Shown: positions 1 through 12,800 of the stretch, one piece after another | How the letters are laid out: the number at the start of each line of letters is the position of its first letter | Position numbering within the stretch: the first letter of the stretch is position 1 | NCBI RefSeq assembly: GCF_001698125.1 | Contig: NZ_CP013855.1 | Span: 124,001-188,000, forward strand | Direction: 5' to 3' | Source: Pseudonocardia sp. HH130630-07 | Lineage (GTDB): Bacteria; Actinomycetota; Actinomycetes; Mycobacteriales; Pseudonocardiaceae | DNA: 64,000 nt | The notes under the pieces: model-generated | Told to the model about the DNA's origin: nothing | Databases searched by the model: none | What the model saw: the letters and a program-made list of their open reading frames with translations, nothing else | Program-made: the position numbers and the translations under genes

Positions 1-542
1 CCGGACATCACGCTGGCGGCCAGGCCGGTCGAGGCGTGCCCCTCCATGTCGACGTCCGCGGCCAGTGCCAGGTGGATGTAGTCCTGCCCGGAGGTCCCGA
101 CGAACACCCCGGTGCGGCTGCCGCGCAGGCCACGCGGGTCGACCCCGGCCCGCTCGAGCGCCTCCCAGGAGACCTCCAGCAGCAGGCGCTGCTGGGGGTC
201 CATCGCGACGGCCTCGCGCGGGGAGATGTCGAAGAACCCGGGATCGAAGTCGCCCGCGCCCTCCAGGAACCCGCCCTGGTCGGTGGCGCTGCGGCCGTCG
301 CGGAGCGCGTCCATGTCCCAGCCGCGGTCGGCGGGGAAACCGGAGATGGCGTCACCCCCGGTGGAGACGAGCTCCCACAGGTCCTCGGGGGATCCGATCC
401 CGCCGGGGAACCGGCACGCCATGCCCACGATGGCGACCGGCTCCTGCCGGCCGGCCTCGACCTCGGCCAGTCGTCGCCGCGCCTCGTGCAGATCGGCGGT
501 GACCCACTTCAGGTAGTCGACGAGCTTCTCTTCGTCCGTCAT
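1..542 (-). CDS. Type I modular PKS, N-terminal fragment (docking helix + start of KS), cut by left window edge
   Basis: Only the first 180 codons are in the window. The ATG at 542 follows GGAGAGG about 8 nt upstream. Residues 1-33 form a charged coiled-coil N-terminal docking domain (EEKLVDYLKWVTADLHEARRRL). From about residue 35 a ketosynthase begins (EPVAIVGMACRFPGG, then GFPADRGWD, FFDISPREAVAMDPQQRLLLE, FVGTSGQDY). The active-site Cys lies beyond the edge, so activity and the later domains cannot be judged. The docking helix is of the same kind as that of the bimodular PKS at 21815-31414. It should accept a chain from a protein with a D/F/LD-LG type tail, which fits either the tetramodular PKS just upstream or the ER-containing PKS at 43314-49751. 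A hairpin and a candidate promoter upstream suggest it can be transcribed separately. Confidence 0.95.
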   Translation of the reverse strand, partial: MTDEEKLVDYLKWVTADLHEARRRLAEVEAGRQEPVAIVGMACRFPGGIGSPEDLWELVSTGGDAISGFPADRGWDMDALRDGRSATDQGGFLEGAGDFDPGFFDISPREAVAMDPQQRLLLEVSWEALERAGVDPRGLRGSRTGVFVGTSGQDYIHLALAADVDMEGHASTGLAASVMS

Positions 543-660
543 CGCAGTGCACCTCTCCATCTCCGGTGTGGGGCGCGCCGCGGCCCGGTCGCCCATGTCG
601 TGGCCGGTGCTCCGGTCGAGGCCGTCCTCGCATCCTGGCCACGACTGAAGCGCACGGACC

Positions 661-676
661 GCCCGGAAATGCCTAG
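661..676 (-). promoter_or_regulatory. Candidate PAS-LuxR-type operator box before the left-edge PKS gene
   Basis: On the minus strand the 16-mer CTAGGCATTTCCGGGC matches 12 of 16 positions of the PimM/NysRIV-family consensus CTVGGGAWWTCCCBAG, as I recall it. A -10-like TTCAGT (644-649) lies 11 nt downstream, and the PKS ATG is about 100 nt further on. On its own the match is weak; the spacing resembles that of better boxes elsewhere in the window. Confidence 0.35.
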
Positions 677-757
677 TCTTGGGGGTCGCGTGCCGCGCGG
701 ACCAGGAAGGACGGGTCCGGCGACCAGGTCACCTCGGCCGCCGCCGAGCACCCGTAG

Positions 758-795
758 CCGGGGGAGTCGACGAGGTCACTCGCCGACTCCCCCGG
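758..795 (-). terminator. Hairpin terminator after the tetramodular PKS gene
   Basis: A perfect 12-bp stem (arms 758-769 and 784-795, core GGGGGAGTCG/CGACTCCCCC) with a 14-nt loop starts about 30 nt after the stop codon at 825. There is no U tract, as is usual in high-GC actinomycetes. It implies that transcription ends or is attenuated before the next PKS gene. Confidence 0.6.
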
Positions 796-824
796 GATCG
801 CGCGCGCTGCGCGGAGCCGACGCG

Positions 825-3800
825 TCAGGTCGTCCCGAGCTGGCTGTCCAGCAGAGCGAACATGTCGTCGTCGGAGGCAGTGTCGAAGTCGAACTCCGCC
901 GTGCCGGAGTCGGCCGGGGCCGCCTCGTCCGTGGTCGGGCGGATGCCCGCCCACCGCGAGCGCAACGCCTCCAGGCGGGCTCCGACACGCTCGTGCGCCG
1001 CCTCGTCGACCTCGACGGCACCGAACCGGCGCTCCAGCTCCGCCAGCTCGTCGAGCAGCGCGTCGGCCCCGTCCGCCCCGGCGGGTGTGACGAGCGTGCC
1101 GAGATGCCCCGCCAGCGCACCCGGTGTCGGGTGGTCGAACACCAGCGTTGCGGGCAGGGCCAGCCCGGTCGCGGCGCCGAGGCGGTTGCGGAACTCGACC
1201 GCGGTCAGCGAGTCGAACCCGAGCTCGCCGAACTCGTCGTCCGGGCCGATCCCGGACAGGTCCGTGTGCCCGAGCGTGCCCGCCACGTGCGTGGCGACGA
1301 CGTCGAGCAGGACCTGCCTGCGGCCGTCCTCGTCCAGGCCGGCGAGCCGCCCCGCGAGGTCGGCGACGTCCGGTGCGCTCGCGGCGGCGCCGCGGGCAGG
1401 CGCCCTGACGAGACCGCGCAACAGGGACGGCACCTCAGCACGCTCGCGGAGCACCGCGAGGTCCAGGCGGACCGGCGTGAGCAGCGCGTCGTCCGCATCG
1501 AGGGCGGCGTCGAACAGGGCCAGTCCCTCTGCGGTGGACAGCGGCGGCATCCCGGCCCGCGCCATCCGGGCACGGTTGGCGTCGTCGAGCGCGGCCGCCA
1601 TGCCGCCGTCGCCGTCCCAGGCGCCCCAGGCCAGCGACTGCCCGGCCAGGCCGCTCGCCCGGCGGTACCCGGCGAGCGCGTCCAGGAACGCGTTGCCGGC
1701 CGCGTAGTTCGCCTGTCCGGCCGACCCGGCGGTGCCGGCCACCGAGGAGAACAGGACGAAGCCCTGCAGGTCGGTCCCGCGGGTGGCCTCGTGCAGCGCC
1801 CACGCGGCGTCGACCTTGGGCCGCAGCACCCGCTCAACCCGCTGCGGGGTCAGGGCATCGACCACGCCGTCGTCGAGCACACCGGCGGTGTGCACCACGG
1901 CGACCAGCGGGTGCTCCGGGTCGACTCCGTCGACGAGGGCGGTGGCGGCCGCCGGGTCGGCGAGGTCGCAGGCCACGACACCCACCCGGGCGCCGTGCGC
2001 GGTGAGCTCCTCGACCAGTGCGTCGACGCCGTCGGCGGCCGGGCCGCGGCGGCTGGCGAGCAGCAGGTGCCGGGCACCCCGGTCGGTGACCAGGTGCCGG
2101 GCGACGGCCCGGCCCAGACCGCCGGTGCCACCGGTGACCAGGACGGTGCCGTCCGGGTCCCACCCGGTGGCGGCGTCGTCGCGGGCGGTGTCCGGGACCC
2201 GCGCGAGGCGCAGGGCGTACACCGTGCCGGAGCGGACGGCCAGGTCCGGTTCGGTGTCGAACGGCAGGCCGTCCGGTACCCCGGTGTCGGTGGCCGGGTC
2301 GAGGTCGAGCAGTCCGAACCGGACGGGGTGCTCGGCGCGGGCCGACCGCACAAGGCCACGGGCCGCCGCGGCGGCCGGGTCGGTGACGTCGCCGTCGGTG
2401 TCCCCGATCCCGGTGGCGACCGCTCCGCGGGTGAGCAGCACCAGCCGGGACCTGGCCAGACGCTCGTCGGCCAGCCAGGTCTGCACCGCGGCCAGCACCG
2501 TGGCGCTGAGCTCGTGCGCCGACGTGGGCACGTCCCCGGTGCCGTGCACGGGCAGCAGCACCGTCTCCGGCGCGGCGCTCCCGGCGTCCAGGCCGGCGCC
2601 GAGCTCGTCGAGCCCCGCCTCCAGCACGGTCACCGACCCGGTGTGGGCGGGGGCGTCGGGCAGCGGCGCCCAGGTCGGGCGGAACAGCGCGTCCCGCGGC
2701 ACGGCGCCGGTGTGCGCCTGCGCCGGGACGGCACGGACCTGCAGCGAGCCGACCGACACCACCGGTGCCCCGGCGGGATCGGTCGCGTCGATGGTGAGCC
2801 CGCCCCCGGCGTCACGGCCCAGGCGGACCCGCAACGCGGACGCCCCGGAGGCGTACAGCGCGGCGCCCTGCCAGGAGAACGGCAGGCCGGCGGCGTCGTC
2901 GTCACCGGTGTCGAGCATCGCGGCGTGCAGTGCGGCGTCGAGCAGGGCCGGGTGCAGCCCGAACCGGTCGGCGCCGGTGCCCTCGGGCAGGGCCACCTCG
3001 GCGAAGGTCGTCGTACCGTCGCTCCAGGCCGCGCGCAGCCCCCGGAAGGCGGGCCCGTAGCCGAAGCCGGCCTCGGCGAACCGGTCGTAGCACCCGTCGA
3101 GCCCGAGCGGGACGGCGCCGGCCGGCGGCCAGACGTCCGGGCTCCACCCGGCGGACGCGCCACCGGCCAGGACGCCGGTGGCGTGCCGGGTCCAGGTGCG
3201 GTCGCCCTCCCCGCGGGAGTGCACGTCGACGGTCCGGCGTCCGTCGCCGTCCGGCTCACCGACCACGACCTGCAGCTGCACCGCCCGGTCGTGGGGGATC
3301 TCGACGGGCGCGGCCAGGGTCAGGTCGTGCACGAGGTCGCAGCCGACCTCGTCCCCGGCCCGCACCACCATCTCGAGCAGCGCGGTGCCGGGCAGCAGCA
3401 CCCGGCCGCCGACGGTATGGTCGGCCAGCCACGGCTGGGTGGCCGGTGAGAGCCGCCCGGTGAGCACGACGCCGTCGGCGTCGGCGCGGTCCATGACGGC
3501 GCCGAGCAACGGGTGCCCGGGGCGGGCCAGGCCGAGCGAGGTGGCGTCGCCGGAGCGTGCCGCGGACGCGGTCGGCCAGAACCGGGTGTGCCGGAACGCG
3601 TACGTCGGGAGTTCGACCCGGCGCGCGCCGGGCAGCTGCGCCGCCCAGTCGACGGTCCGCCCGCGGACGTGCACCGTGGCCACGGCCCGCAGCAGGGTCG
3701 CCGGTTCGGCCTCCCCGGCGCGCAGGGTGGGCACCGAGATCTGCTCACCGGTCAGGGCCTGCGCGGTGAGCGCGGTCAGGGTCGTGTCCGGGCCGATCTC

Positions 3801-6800
3801 GACGAGGGTGGTGACACCGTCCTCGTCCAGGGCGGTGACGGCGTCGGCGAACCGGACGGTCGCCGACACGTGCTCCACCCAGTACGACGGGTCGGTCATC
3901 TCCGCACCGGTCCGCCCGGCCACCGTGGACACGACCGGGATCTGCGGCGCGGCGAACTCCAGGCCCACCACCACCGCCCGGAACTCCTCCATCATCGGCG
4001 CCATCAACGGCGAATGGAACGCATGCGAGGTCGCCAACCGCTTGGTCCGCCGGTCCGCGAACCGGCCCACCAGCGCGTCCACCTCGGACTCCGCACCCGA
4101 GACCACCACCGACGACGGCCCGTTCACCGCGGCGATCGATACTCCCCCCGTCAGCAGCGGCGTGACCTCCTCCTCGGTGGCCGCGACCGCCACCATCACG
4201 CCACCGGCCGGCAGCGCACCCATCAACCGGGCACGCGCCGACACCAGGGTCGCCGCATCGGCCAGCGAGAACACCCCCGCCACGTGCGCGGCCGCGATCT
4301 CCCCGATCGAATGTCCGACCAACCGGTCCGGCCGCACACCCCAGGACTCCACGAGCCGGAACAACGCCACCTCCAGCGCGAACAACGCCGGCTGGGCGAT
4401 CGCGGTGTCGCGCAGGGCCTCGGCGTGGTCGGCCCACATCACCTCGCGCACGGCGGGGTCCAGCTGGGCGCAGGCCGCGTCGAACGCCTCGGCGAACACC
4501 GGGAACCGCGCGTGCAGCTCCCGGCCCATGCCGAGCCGCTGCGAGCCCTGGCCGGCGAACAGGAACGCCGTCCCGCCCGCGGCGGTGCGCCCGTCGACGA
4601 CCCGCTCGTCCCGGTCCCCGCGCGCCAGCGCTTCCAACGCCGCGAGCGCCTCGTCGCGGCTCGTGGCCAGTACGACCGCCCGGTGCTCGAACGCACTGCG
4701 TGTGGTGGCCAGGGAGAACCCGACGTCGGCCCGCGGGCCGTCCGGTGCCGCGGTCCGCAGCGCGGCGGCCTGGGCCTGCAGGGCGTCCCGAGTACGTCCG
4801 GACAGGACCCACGGGACCAGGTCGCCCGGGTCGTCCTGGGCGGCTCCGGCCGGTGCGACCGGCGCGGCCGACGGCTCGGGGGCCTCGATCACCAGGTGGG
4901 CGTTGGTCCCGCTGATCCCGAACGACGACACACCCGCACGACGCGCACGCCCGTCGATGTCCCACGGCAGCGGCTCGGTGAGCAGCTCCACCTCACCCGC
5001 GTCCCAGTCCACGTGCGACGACGGCGTCGACGCGTGCAACGTCACCGGCAACACCCCGTGCCGCATCGCCTCCACCATCTTGATCACACCGGCCACCCCG
5101 GCCGCAGCCTGGGTGTGGCCGATGTTCGACTTCACCGAGCCCAGGTAGAGCGGGGTCTCCCGGTCCTGCCCGTAGGCGGCCAGCAGGGCCTGGGCCTCGA
5201 TCGGGTCGCCCAGGGTGGTGCCGGTGCCGTGCGCCTCGACGACGTCGACGTCCGAGCTGCGCAGGCCGGCCGAGGCCAGCGCAGCCATGATCACCCGCTG
5301 CTGCGACGGGCCGTTCGGCGCGGTCAACCCGTTCGAGGCGCCGTCCTGGTTCACCGCACTGCCACGCAGCACCGCCAACACCTCGTGCCCGTTGCGCCGC
5401 GCGTCCGACAGGCGTTCCAGGACGACCATGCCGACACCCTCGGACCAGCCGACACCGTCGGCGTCGTCGGAGAACGCCCGGCACCGCCCGTCCGGGGACA
5501 GGCCGCGCTGGCGGGAGAACTCCAGGATCGCGCCCGGGGTCGCCATCACCGACACGCCGCCGGCCAGGGCCAGCGAGCACTCACCGGACCGCAGCGCCTG
5601 CGCCGCCCAGTGCATCGCCACCAGCGACGACGAGCACGCGGTGTCCACGGTGACCGCAGGCCCTTCCAGGCCCAGGCTGTAGGACACCCGGCCCGAGGCG
5701 ACACTGCCGGCGCTGCCGTGGTGGTAGCCCTCGTGCTCCGGGTCGTCGAGCAGCTCGGTGTAGTCGTGGTACATGACGCCGGCGAACACGCCGGTCGCGC
5801 TGCCGCGCAACGACACCGGGTCGATGCCGGCCCGCTCGAACGCCTCCCACGACGACTCCAGCAGGAGCCGCTGCTGGGCGTCGGTGGTCAGCGCCTCGCG
5901 CGGGCTCATCCCGAAGAAGCCCGGGTCGAAGTCGGCGGCGCCGTCGAGGAACCCTCCGCCGCGGGCGTAGGTGGTGCCGCGGTGGTCCGGGTCCGGGTCG
6001 TAGAGCCCCTCCAGGTCCCAGCCGCGGTCGGTCGGGAACCCGGAGATCGCGTCGCCGCCGTCGGTGACCAGACGCCACAGGTCCTCGGGCGAGGACACCC
6101 CGCCCGGGTAGCGGCAGGCCATCCCGACGATGACGACCGGGTCGTCGCGGTCCACCGCGGTCGGGGACCCGACCGGCGTCGCCGCGACGTGCCCGACCAG
6201 CTCGCCGAGCAGATGCGTGGCGAGCGCGCCGGCCGACGGGTGGTCGAACACCAGTGTGGACGGCAGCCGCAACCCGGTGACGGTCGTCAGCCGGTTGCGC
6301 AGCTCGACCGCGGTCAGCGAGTCGAACCCGAGGTCGGTGAACGCCCGCGCGGGGTCCACCGACGCCGCGGAGGCGTGTCCCAGCACCGCGGCGACCTCGT
6401 CCCGGACCAGGCCCAGCACGTGGTCGTGCCGGTCGGCCTCGCCCAGCGCCGCGAGCCGGTCACCGAGCGTGCCGGACGCGCCGGAGGAGCCGGCCGCGGC
6501 CGAGCGGCGGGCCGACGGCGCGCGCACCAGACCCCGGAGCATCGCGGGGATCTCCGGTCGTCCGCGCAGTGCGTCGAGGTCGAAGGGCACCGGCAGCAGC
6601 ACCGGTGCTGTCTCTACCGGGGCGGCCTCTCCCAGAGCTGCCTCTCCCGGAGCGGCCTCTCCCAGGGCGGCGTCGAGCAGCTCGAGGCCGCGCGCGACGG
6701 GCATCGGGGGCAGGCCGCTGCGGGACATCCGGGCGCGGTCGGCGTCGGTGAGGGTGCCGGTCATGCCGCCCACCGGCTCCCACGGGCCCCAGGCCAGTGA

Positions 6801-9800
6801 CAACGCGGGCCTGCCGGCCGCCCGGCGGACGGTGGCCAGCGCGTCCAGGAACGCGTTGGCGGCCGCGTAGTTGGCCTGCCCGGCGGCGCCGAGCGTCCCG
6901 GCGACCGAGGAGAACAGCACGAACCCCTCGATGTCAGCGGCGAGCTCATGCAGGTTCCACGCCGCGTCGACCTTCGGGCGCAGCACGGTGTGCAGGCGCT
7001 GCGGGGTCAGCGAGGCGAGGACTCCGTCGTCGAGCACGCCCGCGGTGTGCACGACCGCGGTCAGCGGGTGCTCGGCGGGAATCGCGTCGAGCACGCGCGT
7101 CAGTGCCGCGCGGTCGGCCGCGTCGGCGGCGACCACGGTGACCCGGGCGCCGAGCTCCTCCAGCTCGGCGGTCAGATCGGCAGCGCCGGGCGCCTCCGGG
7201 CCGCGGCGGCTGAGCAGCAGCAGGTGCCTCACGTCGTGGCGGGCGGCCAGGTGCCGGGCGGTGAGCGCACCGAGCCCGCCGGTGCCACCGGTGATCAGGA
7301 CCGTCCCGTCGCGGCGCCATCCGGTCCCCCCGGCGGTGCCGCCGGTGGCGTCGGTGCCATCGGTGGCGGTGACGTCGGTGCCGTCGGTGGCGGTGACGTC
7401 GTGGCGCTGCAGGCGCGGGTCGAGGACGCGGCCGGCGCGGATCGCCCGCTGCGGCTCGTCCCCGGCCAGCGCGACCGGGATCGCTGCCGCCGACGCCGGG
7501 TCGGCGTCGAAGTCGAGGTCGAGCAGCCCGATACGGCCCGGGTGCTCGGCCTGCGCGGCCCGGACCAGGCCGGACACGGCGGCCGCGGCCGGGTCGACGA
7601 CACCGTCGCCGTCCTGCGCGGCGACCGCACCACGGGTGAGGACGACCAGCCGGGAGCCGGCGCTGCGCTCGTCGGCGGTCCAGCGGGTCAGCAGGTCCAG
7701 GACCCGCGAGGTCGCGTCGTGGGTGCGGGCGGCGAGGTCGCCGTCGCCGGTGGCGACCGGGACGAGCAGCACGTCGGGTGCCGCGTCGAGGGCCTCGGCG
7801 AGGTCGGCGTGGCGGGTGCCGCCCGGCACGTCGAGGACGGCGGTGTCCTCGGCGAGCACACCGATCGTTGTCTCCCCGGTGTCGGGGGTGTCGGTGGCAG
7901 GGATCCAGACCGGCCGGTACAGGTCACGCTCGGCGCGACCGGGGGCTCCCTCGGGGAGCGGACGCAGGGTGAGTGCGCCGACGGTGGCGACCGGGTCCCC
8001 GGCGCCGTCGGCGACCAGTACCGACAGGGTGTCCGGGGCGTCGGTGCGCAGGCGGACGCGCAGCGCGGTCGCGCCGGTCGCGTGCAGCGTGACATCGCCC
8101 CAGCCGAACGGCACCGACGCCGTCCCGCCTACGGTGCCCGCCGCGTGCAGGGCGGCGTCGAGGAGCGCGGGGTGCAGGCCGAACCCGTCGGCGGGCCCGG
8201 CGCTCTCGCCCAGCACGATCTCGGCGAACACGTCGCCGCCGCGGCGCCACGCCGCGCGCAGCCCGCGGAACGCAGGCCCGTAGGCGAGTCCGGTCTCGGC
8301 GAGGCGGTCGTAGCGGTCGGTGACGTCGAAGGGCTCCGCGCCCTGCGGCGGCCAGACGGTCAGGGTCTCCGGGGCGGCGGTCCCGCCGGTGCCCAGGAGG
8401 CCGGTCGCGTGCACCGTCCACGGGGCGGTCTCGCCCGCCCGGGAGTGGATCGAGACGGCGCGGTCGCCCGCGTCGTCCGGGGCGTCGAGCCAGACCTGCA
8501 CGGTGACGCCGCCCTGCGGGATCTCCAGCGGCGCGGCGAGGGTGAGCTCGCGCACGACGTCGCAGCCGGCCTCGTCCCCGGCCCGCACCGCCATCTCCAG
8601 CAGGGCGGTGCCGGGCAGCAGTACCCGGCCGCCGACGACGTGGTCGGCCAGCCACGGCTGCGTCACGGTCGACAGCCGGCCGGTGAGCAGGACGCCGTCG
8701 GTGTCGGCGCGGGCGACGACCGCGCCGAGCAGCGGGTGCCCCGGCCCGGACAGGCCGAGGGATCCGGCGTCGCCGCGGTCCGCGGGTGCCGGTGCCGGCC
8801 AGTAGGTGTCGTGCTGGAAGGGGTAGGTGGGCAGGTCGACGGTCCGGCCGCCGTCGAGGGCGGTCTCCCAGCGGATGTCGGCGCCGGCGGTCCCGAGCCG
8901 GGCGAGCGCGGCGAACAGGGCGGTGACCTCGTCCCGGTCGCCGTCGGGTCCGGAGGTCCGCAGCGTGGGCACGGTGCGGGCGTCGGTCAGCTGCCCGGCC
9001 ATCCCGGACAGGGTGGCGTCGGGCCCGATCTCGACGAGGGTGCCGTCCTCGTTCAGGGCGGTGACGGCGTCGGCGAACCGGACGGTCGCCGACACGTGCT
9101 CCACCCAGTACGACGGGTCGGTCATCTCCGCACCGGTCCGCCCGGCCACCGTGGACACGACCGGGATCTGCGGCGCGGCGAACTCCAGGCCCACCACCAC
9201 CGCCCGGAACTCCTCCATCATCGGCGCCATCAACGGCGAATGGAACGCATGCGAGGTCGCCAACCGCTTGGTCCGCCGGTCCGCGAACCGGCCCACCAGC
9301 GCGTCCACCTCGGACTCCGCACCCGAGACCACCACCGACGACGGCCCGTTCACCGCGGCGATCGATACTCCCCCCGTCAGCAGCGGCGTGACCTCCTCCT
9401 CGGTGGCCGCGACCGCCACCATCACGCCACCGGCCGGCAGCGCACCCATCAACCGGGCACGCGCCGACACCAGGGTCGCCGCATCGGCCAGCGAGAACAC
9501 CCCCGCCACGTGCGCGGCCGCGATCTCCCCGATCGAGTGCCCGACCAGGTGATCCGGGACCACACCCCACGACTCGACCAGCCGGAACAACGCCACCTCC
9601 AGCGCGAACAACGCCGGCTGCGCCACACCGGTGTCGTTCAACGCACCGGCATCGTCGGCCCACATCACCTCCCCCACCGCGGGATCCAGGTGCGCACACA
9701 CCTCGTCGAAGGCTCGCGCGAACACCGGGAACCGCGCGTGCAGCTCACGCCCCATCCCGAGCCGCTGCGAGCCCTGACCGGCGAACAGGAACGCCGTCCC

Positions 9801-12800
9801 GCCGGCGGCCACGGTTCCCTCGACGACGGCCGGGTGCTGCTCGCCCGCGGCGAACGCGGCGAGTGCACGGCGGGCTGCCGCGGTGTCCTCGGCGAGGACG
9901 ACGGCGCGGTGGCCGAACCGGGCGCGCCCGGTGGCCAGCGACCACCCGACGTCGAGGGCGTCGACGTCGGTCCGGTGTTCGAGCGACCCGGCGAGCCGCG
10001 CGGCCTGCGCGGCCAGCGCGGGGCCGGTACGGGCGGACAGCACCCAGGGCAGCGGCCCCGCCGTGTCCGGGCGCGCGACGGCCTCGGCCGGTTCCGGCGC
10101 CTCCAGGACGACGTGGGCGTTCGTGCCACTGATCCCGAACGAGGACACCCCGGCCCGGCGGGGACGGTCCGCGTTCCAGACACGGTTCGCGGTGAGCAGC
10201 TCCACGGCCCCGGCGCTCCAGTCCACGTGCGACGACGGCGTCGACGCGTGCAGGGTCGCCGGGAGCACGCCGTGCCGCATCGCCAGGATCATCTTGATCA
10301 CGCCGGCGACTCCGGCCGCGGCCTGGGTGTGGCCGAGGTTCGACTTCACCGACCCCAGGTAGAGCGGGGTCTCCCGGTCCTGCCCGTAGGTGGCCAGCAG
10401 GGCCTGGGCCTCGATCGGGTCGCCGAGGCGGGTCCCGGTGCCGTGTGCCTCGACGACGTCGACGTCGGCGGCGGTCAACCCGCCCGCGGCCAGTGCGGTA
10501 CGGATGACCCGCTGCTGCGAGGGCCCGTTCGGCGCGGTGAGCCCGTTGGAGGCACCGTCCTGGTTGACGGCACTGCCGCGCAGCACCGCGAGGACCTCGT
10601 GCCCGTTGCGGCGGGCGTCGGAGAGCCGCTCCAGGACGACCATGCCGACACCCTCGGACCAGCCGACACCGTCGGCGTCGTCGGAGAACGCCTTGCTCCG
10701 CCCGTCCGGGGACAGCCCGCGCTGCCGGGAGAACTCGACGAACGTGGCCGGCGTGGCCATCACCGTGACGCCGCCGGCCAGGGCCAGCGAGCACTCACCG
10801 GAACGCAACGCCTGCGCGGCCAGGTGCATCCCGACCAGCGACGACGAGCACGCGGTGTCCACCGTGACGGCGGGGCCCTCCAGGCCGAAGGTGTAGGAGA
10901 CCCGGCCGGACGCGATGCTGCCGGCACTGCCGTGGCCCTGGTACCCCTCGTGCTCCGGGGCGTGGAGCAGGTCGCCGTAGTCGTGGTACATGACGCCGGC
11001 GAACACGCCGGTCGCGCTGCCGCGCAACGACACCGGGTCGATCCCGGCCCGCTCGAACGCCTCCCACGAGCACTCCAGCAGGAGCCGCTGCTGGGCGTCG
11101 GTGGTCAGCGCCTCGCGGGGGCTCATCCCGAAGAACTCGGCGTCGAACCGGCCCGCCCCGTGCAGGAACCCGCCGTGGCGGGTGGTGGAGGTGCCGGGGT
11201 GGTCGGGGTCGGGGTCGTAGAGGTTCGCGAGGTCCCAGCCGCGGTCGGTCGGGAACTCCGAGATCGCGTCCCCGCCGTCGGTGACCAGGCGCCACAGGTC
11301 CTCGGGCGAGGACACCCCGCCCGGGTAGCGGCAGGCCATCCCGACGACGACGACCGGGTCGTCGCCGTCCGCCGGTCCGGTCGCCGTGGCCGTCACCGGC
11401 TCCGGCGCCGTGTCGGCACCGAACAGCTCGTCGTGCACGTGCACGGCGAGCGCGGCGGCGGTCGGGTGGTCGAACACCAGCGTCGCGGGGAGCCCGAGGC
11501 CGGTGGACGCGGCGAGCCGGTTGCGCAGCTCGACCGCGGTCAGCGAGTCGAACCCGAGGTCGAGGAACGCGCGATCCGGATCGATCCGGGACCCCTCGGC
11601 GTGCCCCAGGACGTGGGCGATCTCGTCCCGGACCAGTCCGCCGATCCGGGCCCGGCGCTCGGCGACGGGCCGTGCGGCCAGCTGCTCGCGCAGCCCGGAC
11701 GGGATGACCGCGGTGGCCGCGGCACGGCGCACCGCGCCGACGATGCCGCGCAGCGCGGCCGGCACGTCGCCGCCCCGTGCCCGCAGGGCGGCGGGGTCCA
11801 GCGGGACCGGCGCGACAACCGGTTCCCCGGTGGCGACGGCGGAGTCGAACAGCGCCAGCGCGCGGCCCGGCTCGACCGGCGGCATCCCGGCCCGCGCCAT
11901 GCGCTCGCGGGCGGCGTCGTCGAGGTCGCCCACCATCCCGCCGGCGCCGCTCCACGGCCCCCACGTCAGCGACGTCGCGGGCAGTCCCGCGGCGTGCCGG
12001 TGGACGGCGAGGCCGTCCAGGAACGCGTTCGCGGCGGCGTAGTTGGCCTGCCCCGCCGAGCCGAGCGTCCCGGCCAGCGAGGAGAACAGCACGAACGCCT
12101 CGACGTCCCCGGCCAGCTCGTGCAGGTTCTGGGCGGCGTCCACCTTGGGCCGCAGCACGGCCGCGAGCCGGTCGGGGGTGAGGCCTTCCAGCACGCCGTC
12201 GTCGACGACGCCCGCCGCGTGCACGACGGCGTCGACCGGACGCCGGGCCAACAGCGCGGCCAGTGCGTCGCGGTCGGCGGCGTCGCAGGCCACGACCTCG
12301 ACCTGGGCCCCGGCCGCTGTGAGCTCGGCGGTCAGCTCCGCGGCCCCGGGCGCGGACGGGCCACGCCGCCCGGCCAGCAGCAGCGACCCGACACCGTGCG
12401 TGGTGACCAGGTGCCGGGCGACCTGCGCGCCGAGGCCGCCGGTGCCGCCGGTGACCAGGACCGTCATGTCCGGGCGCCACGGCACGGCGGGACGTTCCGC
12501 CGACGCGGGGTCGGCCGGCGGCTCCAGGCGGGTCAGGCGCAGGACCCGCAGCTCCGTGTCGTGCACGGCGAGCTGGGGTTCGTCGGTGCGGCCGAGTGCC
12601 GCGGCGAACGCCGCCGCGTCCAGGGCGTCGGCCCCGGTGTCGAGCGCGGTGTCGAGCGCGGTGAACCGCCCGGGGTGCTCGGTCGCGGCCGAGCGGACGA
12701 GACCGGCGACGGCGGCGGCCGCCGGGTCGGCGCCGTCGGTGGCGCCGCGGGTGAGTACGACGGTCCGGCGGGTCCCGGACGCCTCGGTCTGCAGCCTGGC

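Noticed and set aside
36..3449. Very long open frames on the plus strand opposite the PKS genes (for example 36-3449, 3513-6800, 6948-13322, 17556-22676)
   Set aside because: They are antisense shadows produced by extreme GC at third codon positions. Their Arg/Pro/Gly/Val-rich translations show no domains, while the minus-strand frames carry complete, ordered PKS motifs.
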